Positions 9,076 through 17,959 of a stretch of DNA of 64,000 bases are shown here, one piece after another. Origin of the DNA: Gemmatimonadaceae bacterium (GTDB lineage: Bacteria > Gemmatimonadota > Gemmatimonadetes > Gemmatimonadales > Gemmatimonadaceae); assembly GCA_035633115.1 (NCBI GenBank), contig DASQFN010000102.1, forward strand, positions 1-64,000. The letters run 5' to 3'. Both the position numbers and the translations under genes were made by a program. Position 1 is the stretch's first letter. Each line of letters opens with the position of its first letter. The notes beneath the pieces are model-generated. The model did no database searches, was not told the DNA's origin, and saw only the letters and a program-made list of their open reading frames with translations.

Positions 9076-9137
9076 ATAAAACCAGCACTAGACATATACA
9101 AAACCAGCATTGTCGAGCCCCCATTCCTCCCCATGTT
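9076..9137 (+). promoter_or_regulatory. Direct-repeat promoter element, copy 4
   Basis: Repeats at 9074-9089 (ACATAAAACCAGCACT) and 9096-9111 (ATACAAAACCAGCATT) are 22 bp apart. A -10-like CATGTT is at 9132-9137, 20 bp downstream. It precedes the seven-gene operon at 9.2-18.0 kb. Confidence 0.65.
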
Positions 9138-9188
9138 GAGGGTGGCGTGCAGACCACTGAGATAGCGCGTCTCACAAAGAGGAGTCCG

Positions 9189-9557
9189 ATGGCTTCCAAA
9201 CCAAGAACGAGAGGCTCAAAGCCCTCGAGTTCGAACGAGTCTTAGACCTCAATGTATATCTCACTTGCTTGGGCTCCCTTCAACGAAGCGAACGCCCATC
9301 AAATCGAGGCGGAGGTCATAGCTGTTGTGATGGGTGGTGAATTCGTCAACGTGTACGTTCCGTTCCACCGATTCATCCTCGCGAACATACGCAAGGGCAA
9401 AACGAGGGATGAAATCAAGGAGCTTCAAACAGACCTGCGGGTGATTGCCAAGGACCGCTTCTCATTCATTATCGCTGCTTCCCCCTTGGGATGGTCGATG
9501 GCCCGATCAACCGACATTCCCAAAGACAAGTGCGACGGAATATCCGACTATGGGTGA
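9189..9557 (+). CDS. Small protein with an in-frame amber stop after 18 codons
   Basis: The ATG at 9189 has an excellent ribosome binding site (AGAGGAG) and opens MASKPRTRGSKPSSSNES, then TAG at 9243-9245. The same frame continues at once to an ATG at 9252 and runs to 9557, giving a 101-residue product (MYISLAWAPFNEANAHQ...). The ATG at 9252 has no good binding site. I infer either one gene of about 122 codons with a nonsense mutation, or restart at 9252. The family is not recognised; the segment FVNVYVPFHRFIL looks folded. The last 8 bp overlap the next gene. Confidence 0.5.
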
Positions 9558-10581
9558 CCCAAACCTCAAATTCTGGAGCGTAGTACTCCCAGTCTTGGTC
9601 ATGGGAATGACGCGAACTGCCCACAGTCAAACGGATGCGGGCGTTGCTAGCGCGACTCCGCCGATCGTCTTCCTCGAGAAGGCCTATTTCTCCCTTGGAA
9701 CTCCGACGGGCAAGAAGCTGCTCTTTGAAGGGCAGCCCAGCGCTCACTTTTTCTTTCGAAATGGGTTGAGCAATCCGGTGTGGCAGAAGCGCGGCGGCTG
9801 GCAGTACGCCGTGCCGTTGTCGGCGTTGTTTCTCGTGCGCATGAAGGACACGGTATCGGCGCCAGTCCTGACCCCGTCGTACCGAATTCGCCCTCTATAC
9901 TTACAGCTATTTCACCTCTCACGCTCTCGCAACAAGCCAGCAGATTTCCGACTCTTTGGCATTGGACTGGGGGCTACGCATTACTCGAATGGTCAGCGAG
10001 GTTGCACCTACCTTGGGTTTTTCCGCACAGCGGGAAAAGAGGAATGTGAAGTCAGCGATCCCGTCTTGGCGGGCCAGTCGAAGGCGAACCTTGAGGATGG
10101 TGACTTCTCGACAACCTATTTCTCCTTAGCTGTGAACGTTCGTTGGGGCCGCCTTCAAGCGCCCCACTCGCCGTTGGCGCGACAACTGACCATAGGCGGC
10201 GAGTTTCAGGCGCATCCCTTCAACGTTCGCCCCGGCGGGATCAATGCCGCACAGGCACGGGAATGGGGCCAACATCAGTGGAGTCTTTCGGCGGAATGGG
10301 AATATCGAATTCAAGCCCGCAGATGGCCGGGTGTCACGAGGCTAGCGGGAGATTTTACACAGCGCTTCGGTGGGCAAGTCGATAGTCCACTTAATGCTAC
10401 GACGCTCGAAGCTTCTTACGTTCTCGACCGCGTAGAGCATCTTGGAATCTTCGTCCGCCAACATTTCGGATTTGACTACTACAACATCCACTTTCAAGAG
10501 CGAAAGCCGTTTTTTGCGATCGGAGTGCTGTGGGATCCTGGTCGACTGGATGTGCTAGAAAGTGACTATGACGGTCAGTAA
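9550..10581 (+). CDS. Outer-membrane phospholipase A (OMPLA)-like beta-barrel protein
   Basis: A 343-residue exported protein with a signal peptide ending near AHSQ. The stretch GATHYSNGQ places His144, Ser146 and Asn147 in the H-x-S-N-G motif that carries the catalytic His and Ser of OMPLA (PldA; H142 and S144 there). Amphipathic strands fill the rest (LFGIGLGATHYS, FSTTYFSLAVNVRWG, TLEASYVLDR). The third catalytic Asn of OMPLA is not obvious because an insertion follows the motif. If active it would cleave phospholipids in the outer membrane. It overlaps the previous gene and precedes a protease gene. Confidence 0.55.
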   Translation: MGDPNLKFWSVVLPVLVMGMTRTAHSQTDAGVASATPPIVFLEKAYFSLGTPTGKKLLFEGQPSAHFFFRNGLSNPVWQKRGGWQYAVPLSALFLVRMKDTVSAPVLTPSYRIRPLYLQLFHLSRSRNKPADFRLFGIGLGATHYSNGQRGCTYLGFFRTAGKEECEVSDPVLAGQSKANLEDGDFSTTYFSLAVNVRWGRLQAPHSPLARQLTIGGEFQAHPFNVRPGGINAAQAREWGQHQWSLSAEWEYRIQARRWPGVTRLAGDFTQRFGGQVDSPLNATTLEASYVLDRVEHLGIFVRQHFGFDYYNIHFQERKPFFAIGVLWDPGRLDVLESDYDGQ

Positions 10582-10611
10582 CGTATTTTCGCTCGCTCTG
10601 AAGGAGGCTTG

Positions 10612-12381
10612 ATGCCGCAGGAACAACGAGGACGGACTCGTCCACTCACGATCATTGCTCAGGATCCCAGCGTTAAGGGAAGGGATCGCAAAATTCTTCG
10701 TGCGTCGGTCGAAATCACGGTTGAGGAACTAGGCCCGGGTCCCTGGGGTCATCGCGTTCAGGTGATCGACTCAGACGCATCTACCGGCGCGCTTTACGAG
10801 CCGCTTACGCTGCCAAAACCAGCGCATGCGATATCGACGCCAGCAGATGACCCGTTCTCTGCAGCAACAGATAAGGAGCTTTTGTCCAATCCAAAATTCC
10901 ACGCGCAGAACGTCTACGCGATTGTAATGCGAACGTTGCGCCGGTTCGAGTACGCCCTCGGCCGCCGAGTGAGCTGGAGTTTTCATGGGCATCAGCTGAA
11001 AGTCGCGCCCCATGCGTTTGCGGACGCGAACGCATTCTACTCGGAGAAGGATCAGGCGCTCTTGTTCGGATACTTTCCATCGATCATCGAGGATGGGAAA
11101 ACCGTCTTCACGTGCTTGTCGCACGATATTGTTGCGCATGAAACCACCCACGCATTACTGGATGGCCTCAGGACACGCTACACCGACCCGTCTTCTCCAG
11201 ACCAAGCTGCCTTTCACGAAGGCTTTGCCGACGTCGTCGCCCTGTTGGCTGTGTTTTCGCTCAAGGGCGTGGTCGAGGCGTCACTAGACGCTATCGACAC
11301 CAAAAAAGTCGCGGGTCCAAAGCCTCGCAAAGGCGCGCTCAAACGTGCAACTGTTGATCGGGATCAGCTCAAGCCGGACAACCTCTTGAAGTCCGCCATG
11401 TTTGGCCTGGCTGAGCAAATGGGAGGCGAGCTTAGTGCTATTCGCGGCGATGCGCTTCGCCGATCCGTCATGCTGGCGCCTGACGCCAAGATTCTTGATC
11501 GGTCCGAGTTTCTCGAGGCACACAGGCGAGGAGAGGTTTTTGTTGCGGCGATCATGCGGACTTTCGCAAAGACTTGGTCGGCGCGATTAGATCGACTAGG
11601 AGACGTGGCGCCTGGCAAGGTAGACCGTGACCGAGCTGCGGAGGAAGGCGCGACGATAGCGGATTACCTCCTCACGATGGTCATTCGTGCTCTCGACTAT
11701 TTGCCTCCAGTGCACCTGGAGTTCGGCGACTTTCTCAGCGCTGTTGTAACCGCCGACGTAGAAGCACATCCTGATGACGAGCGGTATCAATTCCGCGAGC
11801 ATCTTCGTCGGAGCTTCAAAGACTTCGGCATAGCTCCAGCTTCTCCCATCCGCGATCCTGAGGCTGGCCTATGGGAGCCAATGTCGGCTACGGACTTCCT
11901 TTATGATCGTACGCATTTCGATGCGATGCAGCGCGACCCGGACGAAGTATTTCGCTTCATTTGGGAAAATGCGGAGCGTCTCCGCCTTTCCCTTGACGCA
12001 TACAGCCAGGTCCAAAGCGTAAGACCATGCGTTCGAATTGCCCTGGACGGCTTTGTGTTACGAGAGACAGTCGTCGAGTTCATTCAGATTCTCAAGCTGT
12101 CAGCAGCTGAACTCTCCTTTTACAACATTTTTCCACCCTTGGATATGCCTCCGTCCACAGAGGTAACTCTCTACGGGGGAGGGACTTTGATCTTTGATGA
12201 CTATGGTCGGCTCAAGTTTGCTGTACACAATCGACTCATGAATTCGGAACGCCAGACTCGGCGTCTTGCGCATCTGTGGCGATTCGGGGCATATGAAAAA
12301 GGCGCCTCACTTCGTGGGGACTTTTCTGCGGTTCACCGTGTGCGCGCCACCGGCGCGCTCATTGAACACGATAGGTGGTGA
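10612..12381 (+). CDS. Gluzincin-type zinc metallopeptidase
   Basis: A 589-residue protein with the zinc motif HETTH at residues 176-180 and a downstream HEGFADVVALL with the third-ligand Glu at 203. The HExxH plus distal E-x-x-x-D arrangement is that of gluzincins such as thermolysin-like peptidases. There is no signal peptide, so a cytoplasmic role or non-classical export must be assumed. The C-terminal half (residues ~300-589) has no recognised domain. AAGGAGG precedes the ATG at 10612. It is followed after three bases by a metallo-beta-lactamase-fold gene. Confidence 0.75.
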   Translation: MPQEQRGRTRPLTIIAQDPSVKGRDRKILRASVEITVEELGPGPWGHRVQVIDSDASTGALYEPLTLPKPAHAISTPADDPFSAATDKELLSNPKFHAQNVYAIVMRTLRRFEYALGRRVSWSFHGHQLKVAPHAFADANAFYSEKDQALLFGYFPSIIEDGKTVFTCLSHDIVAHETTHALLDGLRTRYTDPSSPDQAAFHEGFADVVALLAVFSLKGVVEASLDAIDTKKVAGPKPRKGALKRATVDRDQLKPDNLLKSAMFGLAEQMGGELSAIRGDALRRSVMLAPDAKILDRSEFLEAHRRGEVFVAAIMRTFAKTWSARLDRLGDVAPGKVDRDRAAEEGATIADYLLTMVIRALDYLPPVHLEFGDFLSAVVTADVEAHPDDERYQFREHLRRSFKDFGIAPASPIRDPEAGLWEPMSATDFLYDRTHFDAMQRDPDEVFRFIWENAERLRLSLDAYSQVQSVRPCVRIALDGFVLRETVVEFIQILKLSAAELSFYNIFPPLDMPPSTEVTLYGGGTLIFDDYGRLKFAVHNRLMNSERQTRRLAHLWRFGAYEKGASLRGDFSAVHRVRATGALIEHDRW

Positions 12382-12384
12382 CGT

Positions 12385-13980
12385 ATGGCAAGTTCATCCG
12401 GCAAGTCAGCAAAAATCGATCAGCCCGTCGCAACCTCGGAGCGAGAAACGCCGACCGCCCTCCCGCTCGACGGAGATGCGTCTGTGTATCGGAACCGACG
12501 AACAGGATCCAGTCGCCGGCGAACATTGAAAAAGCGGCCGACTCAGCCCAGCCGACCACGTAAAACCACAAAGTCATTGAAAAAAGGAGCTGCCCGGACT
12601 TCCGCGCGTCGCGCGGCGAAACGAATTCCTGGAAAAAACGGAAAGGGTAAGAAACCGAACTCTCTTACGATTCGCTCATATCAGGTCGGCTTCGGCGATT
12701 GCTTCCTACTTTCGTTTGGATACAAGCAGGGTGACGCTCGGCACCTACTGATAGACTATGGAACCACTGGTGTACCGAGGGGCATCGAAGCAGGCAAGCA
12801 GATGCAACGCATCGCTGACGACATCGTGCGACAGGTGGGTTCCGAACCTTTTGCGGTCGTAGCCACGCATAGACATCGCGATCATATCAGCGGTTTTGCG
12901 ACGGCCGCTAACCATAAGGGAACAGGCGATAAGATCCGGGCCTGTAACCCCAAGGTTGTCGTCCAGCCATGGACCGAGGATCCTGCCCTCGCGCCTAAGG
13001 CGACGGGCCCGTCGGCCAGCGATGGGCCAACACTTCGCGCGCGAGGTTTTACGGCTGCTCTAAGCAACATGCATGGAATCGCGGAAGCTGCCGTGGCCGA
13101 GGCACAGAGACTCGATCAGCGTGCGCCACGCAGCTTGGTGAAGCAACTGGCGTTTCTCGGTCAGAACAACCTCGCAAATGCTTCGGCAGTCAAGAATCTG
13201 ATGACGATGGGGGCCGTGCAGCGATATGTCCACTTCGGCAGTAAGTCTGGCCTTGAAAGATTCCTGCCGGGGGTGAAGACTCGCGTCTTGGGCCCGCCGA
13301 CGCTCGAACAGTCGGACAAGATCGGGACTCAGCGAAGCAAGGATCAAGATGAGTTCTGGCATCTGCAGGCCTTGGCGCAGACATACGTCAGGTGGGCCAC
13401 CGCTGGACGAGCAGATGCAAGCGGAGAAAGCTACCCCCGATCTGAGGCTGAACTATTCCCTGATGCTGCTCGCCTCGAGTCTCGACTTCCGCCGTACGCG
13501 CGGTGGTTTGTTCCACGCATCCGTGCTCTGCGCGCTGAGCAAATGCTCGGCATAGTGCGATCTCTTGATGACGCACTTAACAACACGAGCGTGATTTTGC
13601 TTTTTGAGGTTCGGGGCAAGAAGTTCTTGTTCCCTGGCGACGCGCAGATCGAGAACTGGCAATTCGCGCTTTCCAAGCCGGCGATTCGCAGGCTGCTCCG
13701 GAAGGTCGATTTCTACAAGGTCGGTCATCATGGAAGCCTTAACGCAACTCCAAAGACGCTTTGGAACCTGTTCGAACGGAAGACGTCACTGGATAAGGTC
13801 CGAAGCCGCCTGCGAACAGCAGTCTCGACAATGAAAGGGAAACACGGTGATTCACGACGCGGTACGGAAGTCCCGCGCAGAAAACTGATTGAGGCATTGG
13901 AACAATCCAGTAATTTCACCACCACTCAGACTATTAAGGCCTCAGCGCTGTTCGAAGACATCTCGTATGAATTCAAATAA
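12385..13980 (+). CDS. Metallo-beta-lactamase-fold hydrolase, ComEC-like
   Basis: A 531-residue protein with a basic, Ser-rich N-terminal ~90 residues. The enzyme domain then begins (RSYQVGFGDCFLL). Metal ligands are visible as HRHRDH at residues 162-167, LFPGDAQ, and VGHHGS with His448-His449. Together these match the ComEC/Rec2-type branch of the metallo-beta-lactamase fold, which includes nucleases and phosphodiesterases. The substrate is unknown. It lacks membrane segments, unlike ComEC itself. It belongs to operon II, between a gluzincin and a STAND NTPase, a setting more suggestive of an effector than of DNA uptake. Confidence 0.75.
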   Translation: MASSSGKSAKIDQPVATSERETPTALPLDGDASVYRNRRTGSSRRRTLKKRPTQPSRPRKTTKSLKKGAARTSARRAAKRIPGKNGKGKKPNSLTIRSYQVGFGDCFLLSFGYKQGDARHLLIDYGTTGVPRGIEAGKQMQRIADDIVRQVGSEPFAVVATHRHRDHISGFATAANHKGTGDKIRACNPKVVVQPWTEDPALAPKATGPSASDGPTLRARGFTAALSNMHGIAEAAVAEAQRLDQRAPRSLVKQLAFLGQNNLANASAVKNLMTMGAVQRYVHFGSKSGLERFLPGVKTRVLGPPTLEQSDKIGTQRSKDQDEFWHLQALAQTYVRWATAGRADASGESYPRSEAELFPDAARLESRLPPYARWFVPRIRALRAEQMLGIVRSLDDALNNTSVILLFEVRGKKFLFPGDAQIENWQFALSKPAIRRLLRKVDFYKVGHHGSLNATPKTLWNLFERKTSLDKVRSRLRTAVSTMKGKHGDSRRGTEVPRRKLIEALEQSSNFTTTQTIKASALFEDISYEFK

Positions 13981-14032
13981 CGCTCGAGTCGGAACTGTTG
14001 GTGATTCTTAGCAAAGAGCCAAAGGAGACAGC

Positions 14033-16471
14033 ATGGCTCGGCCCGTCCCAGAAACAGACATCTATGCTCGGATTGGAGATGTAGCCGCCGGCAGTCAGGT
14101 GGCAGTCGGTCATCACATCGTGCAAATCGGCGATGTGAAAGGCGGCATAGTCTACGTCCAGAAGGAAGACCCGCGTCCTCCGCGTCCACGGCCGCAGCCC
14201 GTTTCTCTACGCCCGCGAGCATTCCCCGGCTTGCTCGACCGCGCTGACGAAACGGCCGAGAGCGTCCTCGCCCTTGAGTCGAACGAGTCGCTCGAATGCA
14301 CCGGCGAGTCAGGCGCCGGCAAAACCAGCTTCCTTCGCCACCTCGCTCATCAGCCGCAGCTCGCCGGCTTCTCGGCGGGCGTGATCTACTCTCAGGTCAA
14401 TCAGCAGTCCAACGCGGATCTTCTGAAGTCGCTCTTCGACGCTTTCTTCGAATACGACTCGCCAATCAAACCGACCGACACTGAGATCCGCCATTATCTG
14501 CAAGACTTCAAGGCGCTGATTCTGCTCGATGATGTAGACAGCACTGCCGAGCAGATTCAGCAGCTGATGAATATTGCGCCCAACTGTACCTTCATCACCG
14601 CTACGTCACAGCGAAGTCTCTTCGGTGAAGCGCGCGAAGTAGCGTTGAAGGGACTGCCAACCGCCGACGCGATAAGCCTGTTCGAGCGAGAGTTGGGCCG
14701 GACGTTATCCACCGAAGAACGGAATGCCGCCGAGCATATCTGTGAACTGGTGGGTTGTAATCCGCAAAGAATCTTGCGAGCGGCCAACCAGGCGCGCGAC
14801 GAAAAACGTTCACTGGTCGACATCGTCCCGCCTGATCCATCTGTCCCTCTCGATCAGGTGCTCGCGGCGGCGGAAATTGAATCGCGGTCAGAGGATGAAA
14901 AGAAAGTCCTTTCCGCTCTCGCCGTTTTCTATGGAGCTCCCGTCGCAGCGCAACATATCGGCGCAGTTGCAGAGGTTTCAGGCGTTGAACGGATACTCGA
15001 CGATCTCGAGCGACAGGGGCTCGTTCAGTCTCACGACAAGCGCTACGCATTGTCGAGCGATCTGAAAAACGCGCCGCTGGGAAATCTGACTTCGCAGCGA
15101 ATGCGTGCACTTTCACATTTCAGTGAGTGGGTCGACAAAGAGCGGGGCAATCCTGAAGCAATCGCGAATTCCGCGCAGCCCATCCTTCTCATCCTGAAGT
15201 GGGGTGCCTCGGCCAAGTTCTACACCGAGGTCACACGCCTCGGTCATGGAACCGACGAGGCGCTGACTCTGAGTGGAAAGTGGGACATGTGGGGGGCCTC
15301 GTTGGAGTCGATCCTCGAGTCCGCTCGTGCCGAGAAGAATCGCGCGGAAGAAGCTTGGGCGCTTCATCAGCTTGGCACCCGCGCTCTCTGCCTCGGAGCT
15401 ACTTCGGAAGCCAAGAGCGCGCTCACCAGCGCGCTTGCTCTGCGCGAAGCGCTGAACGACCAACGGGGAGCAGCGGCGACACGGCACAATCTGAACATTC
15501 TTCTAGGCCCGGCACCGCCACCGGATTCCGATGGCCCGGGCCGCGAGCCAGGACCGGGTGGGATTTCGCCTCTGATCAAATTCGGCCTGCCCTCGCTCGC
15601 AGGGGCCGGGCTGCTGGCTGTTCTTCTGTTCGGGCCTTTCCGCAGTAGGAATGACGGCTCGATCGGCGTCGTCGATATTCCTGCGCCGCCACCACCGACT
15701 GCGCCGCAAATCACGAGCTTCGCCGCACAGCCGAATTCATTGACCGATGAGGGAAGCGTCACGCTTTGCTATAACGTCCTCAACGGCGACGCATTGGAAA
15801 TAGATAACGACGTTGGCCAGGTCAGACCTCCGAGCGCGGGCTGCATTGCCACCACGGTGAAAGAGACAACGACTTTTACGTTGACCGCCACGGGCAGTGA
15901 TGGGCGAGTTGTGACGCAACAGGCGAGAGTCGACGTCGCGCATCCCGATATTGGCCTGGAGTTCACAGCGGAGCCTCAGACCGTTACTCGGCCAGACTCA
16001 GCGTTGCTCTGTTATCAGGCGAGCCGGGCGAGCTCGCTGACCATAGATCACGATGTCGGCCGAGTCCAAATGCCGTCGCCCGGACAGAGAGTCTGCATCG
16101 CCGTCCGGCCGAGTGAAACGACAACCTACACCTTGTCTGCAATCGGATCGTTCAACCGTACGGCGAGTCGTGAGCTTACCGTTTCGGTCGACGCGCCGCC
16201 CCCCGAGCCGCCAAAAGAATCGATTAGAATCCAATACTTCAGGCCGACGCGTCAGATTATCGTCGTCGGTGACACAGCCATACTCTGCTATAGCACTGTC
16301 GGCGAAGGGACGGCGACAATCTCTCCACAGCCTGGCAACGTCCGGCCTTCGCTGAGGGCGTGTGTGAAGGTGATTCCGAAAGTCACGACAGATTATGAGC
16401 TTAGCGTGACTGGACGACTGCCGGAGCCGAGCAGGAAAGTGAGAGTCATCGTTAACATCCCAGTGGAGTGA
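14033..16471 (+). CDS. STAND-type NTPase with membrane segment and C-terminal Ig-like repeats
   Basis: An 812-residue protein. Residues ~10-40 hold a Gly-rich motif (GDVAAGSQVAVGHHIVQIGD) that also occurs in the next protein. A P-loop GESGAGKT is at 91-98 and a Walker B ILLDDVD at 163-169, followed by a GLPTADAISLF region typical of NB-ARC/STAND ATPases and helical repeats. A single membrane span (about 514-536) leads to three similar extracytoplasmic domains of ~85 residues, each with a Cys in C-Y and V-C/G-C positions and a TTTFTL-type strand. STAND proteins sense a trigger and oligomerise. The topology suggests an envelope-anchored sensor with an outward-facing sensing part. AGGAG precedes the ATG. 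Confidence 0.75.
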   Translation: MARPVPETDIYARIGDVAAGSQVAVGHHIVQIGDVKGGIVYVQKEDPRPPRPRPQPVSLRPRAFPGLLDRADETAESVLALESNESLECTGESGAGKTSFLRHLAHQPQLAGFSAGVIYSQVNQQSNADLLKSLFDAFFEYDSPIKPTDTEIRHYLQDFKALILLDDVDSTAEQIQQLMNIAPNCTFITATSQRSLFGEAREVALKGLPTADAISLFERELGRTLSTEERNAAEHICELVGCNPQRILRAANQARDEKRSLVDIVPPDPSVPLDQVLAAAEIESRSEDEKKVLSALAVFYGAPVAAQHIGAVAEVSGVERILDDLERQGLVQSHDKRYALSSDLKNAPLGNLTSQRMRALSHFSEWVDKERGNPEAIANSAQPILLILKWGASAKFYTEVTRLGHGTDEALTLSGKWDMWGASLESILESARAEKNRAEEAWALHQLGTRALCLGATSEAKSALTSALALREALNDQRGAAATRHNLNILLGPAPPPDSDGPGREPGPGGISPLIKFGLPSLAGAGLLAVLLFGPFRSRNDGSIGVVDIPAPPPPTAPQITSFAAQPNSLTDEGSVTLCYNVLNGDALEIDNDVGQVRPPSAGCIATTVKETTTFTLTATGSDGRVVTQQARVDVAHPDIGLEFTAEPQTVTRPDSALLCYQASRASSLTIDHDVGRVQMPSPGQRVCIAVRPSETTTYTLSAIGSFNRTASRELTVSVDAPPPEPPKESIRIQYFRPTRQIIVVGDTAILCYSTVGEGTATISPQPGNVRPSLRACVKVIPKVTTDYELSVTGRLPEPSRKVRVIVNIPVE

Positions 16472-16495
16472 TCCGTTGAAATCGAGGAGAAATCA

Positions 16496-16933
16496 ATGAC
16501 TGACGAAGCGAAGTCGGGAGATCGCATCCGAGCCACGGTTGGGAACGTCGGCGCGCGAAGTCAGGTGGCAGTTGGCAAGGATATCAGCCAGGAACAGACT
16601 CACGTTGCGGCGGCGGCGCTGACGCCTGCCGAAATGGCTCAGCTACACTCTATGTTCGACGAGCTGCGAATGAAGGTCGAGCAGGAAGCGCCGCCGGAGG
16701 AGAAGGAGAAAGCGCTCGAGCGCGTGGAAGAACTGAAGGAGGCTGTCACTGCCAAAGAGCCCGACTTAACCACTATTGAATACGTAAAGAACTGGTTTGT
16801 GAAACGTCTCCCAACCCTGGCAGGCTCAGTAGTTGGGCTCATCGTGCACCCACTCGTGGGTAAACTCGTGGAAGTAGGAGGCGAAGCTCTTGCTTCGAGT
16901 TTTCGTGAGCGCCTCGGAGTCGAGAAGGCCTGA
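16496..16933 (+). CDS. Small partner protein sharing the STAND N-terminal motif
   Basis: A 145-residue protein. Its N-terminus (VGNVGARSQVAVGKDISQ, about residues 16-33) matches the motif at the start of the upstream STAND protein. The middle is a predicted coiled coil (KVEQEAPPEEKEKALERVEELKEAV) and the end is a hydrophobic amphipathic helix (LAGSVVGLIVHPLVGKLVEVGG) that could touch a membrane. A shared short N-terminal motif in adjacent genes is typical of adaptor pairing in prokaryotic conflict systems; the pairing here is inferred. AGGAG is upstream of the ATG. It lies between the STAND gene and the DUF2235 gene. Confidence 0.65.
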   Translation: MTDEAKSGDRIRATVGNVGARSQVAVGKDISQEQTHVAAAALTPAEMAQLHSMFDELRMKVEQEAPPEEKEKALERVEELKEAVTAKEPDLTTIEYVKNWFVKRLPTLAGSVVGLIVHPLVGKLVEVGGEALASSFRERLGVEKA

Positions 16934-16963
16934 GAGAGCTTCGGACTCACGCGCTCCCGTACA

Positions 16964-17959
16964 ATGTCACGAAACATCGTAATCTGCTGCGACGGGACCG
17001 ATAATCAGTTCGGTCCCTCCAACACGAGTGTCGTTCGCCTCGCACAGGTAGCTGTTCAGGACCCCGAGCGACAACTCGTTTACTACGATCCCGGAGTGGG
17101 AACGCTACCGGCGACATCTGCGCGGTCGAGAGTCGCGAAAGTGCTCTCGCAATGGAAAGCGCAGGCGTTCGGGGCAGATATCGACGACAAGGTGTGCATC
17201 GCTTACGGGCACCTCATGGAATTCTGGAAGCCCGAAGATCGTGTGTTCATCTTCGGATTCAGCCGCGGTGCATACACAGCTCGTGTTCTCGCCGGCCTGC
17301 TGTACTCGCTCGGACTTCTGCCGCCAGGGAACCAGCACCTGCTTCCGTACGCCATGCGGATTTTCAAGTCCCTCAAGACGAACACCAAGGGATATTGGGA
17401 GCTGTGCAACAATTTCCGATGGTCGTTCGCTCGACCGGTACCCGGCGACGATCAACGGCATTTCCCAGTTCAGTTCGTCGGCCTGTTCGACACCGTTTCT
17501 TCGGTAGGATGGATCTGGAATCCCACGAAATACCAGTACACGTTCCGCAATCCTACCATAAAAACAGTTCGTCACGCGGTCTCGCTCGATGAGCGCAGGG
17601 CTTTCTTCCGTCAGAATCTTTTCGGAAACGTAGACGGCCAGGATCTCATGGAGATGTGGTTTGCGGGTGTCCACTCCGACGTCGGTGGTGGATACCCTGA
17701 AGCCGGCGGTGGCCTGTGGCGGGTAACCTTCAACTGGATGGTTGCCGAAGCTCAGCTGAGTGGATTTCTCGTCGACTCCGATCGGCTCGGGGCGGTGTTG
17801 ACTCGATCAATACCGCCGGCGAATCCGTGGGCCGAGCCACAGCATAATTCGCTCACAGGCGGCTGGTGGATTGGCGAGATAATTCCCAAGCAGGTGTACG
17901 ATGCGCTCACCAAGACATATCGCTGGAAGGCCAACTTCGGCAAACACCGTTCGGTTTGA
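16964..17959 (+). CDS. DUF2235 alpha/beta hydrolase (Tle1-like phospholipase fold)
   Basis: A 331-residue protein that is a clear DUF2235 domain: IVICCDGTDNQF at the start, FGFSRGAYTAR with nucleophile Ser100, and VHSDVGGGYPE with Asp239. This family includes the catalytic part of type VI secretion lipase effectors (Tle1), which cleave phospholipids. There is no signal peptide. It is the last gene of operon II. Its last codons abut a truncated ABC-transporter gene (TGA at 17957-17959), so the natural C-terminus may have been altered by a rearrangement, although the end (WKANFGKHRS) is compatible with the family. Confidence 0.8.
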   Translation: MSRNIVICCDGTDNQFGPSNTSVVRLAQVAVQDPERQLVYYDPGVGTLPATSARSRVAKVLSQWKAQAFGADIDDKVCIAYGHLMEFWKPEDRVFIFGFSRGAYTARVLAGLLYSLGLLPPGNQHLLPYAMRIFKSLKTNTKGYWELCNNFRWSFARPVPGDDQRHFPVQFVGLFDTVSSVGWIWNPTKYQYTFRNPTIKTVRHAVSLDERRAFFRQNLFGNVDGQDLMEMWFAGVHSDVGGGYPEAGGGLWRVTFNWMVAEAQLSGFLVDSDRLGAVLTRSIPPANPWAEPQHNSLTGGWWIGEIIPKQVYDALTKTYRWKANFGKHRSV

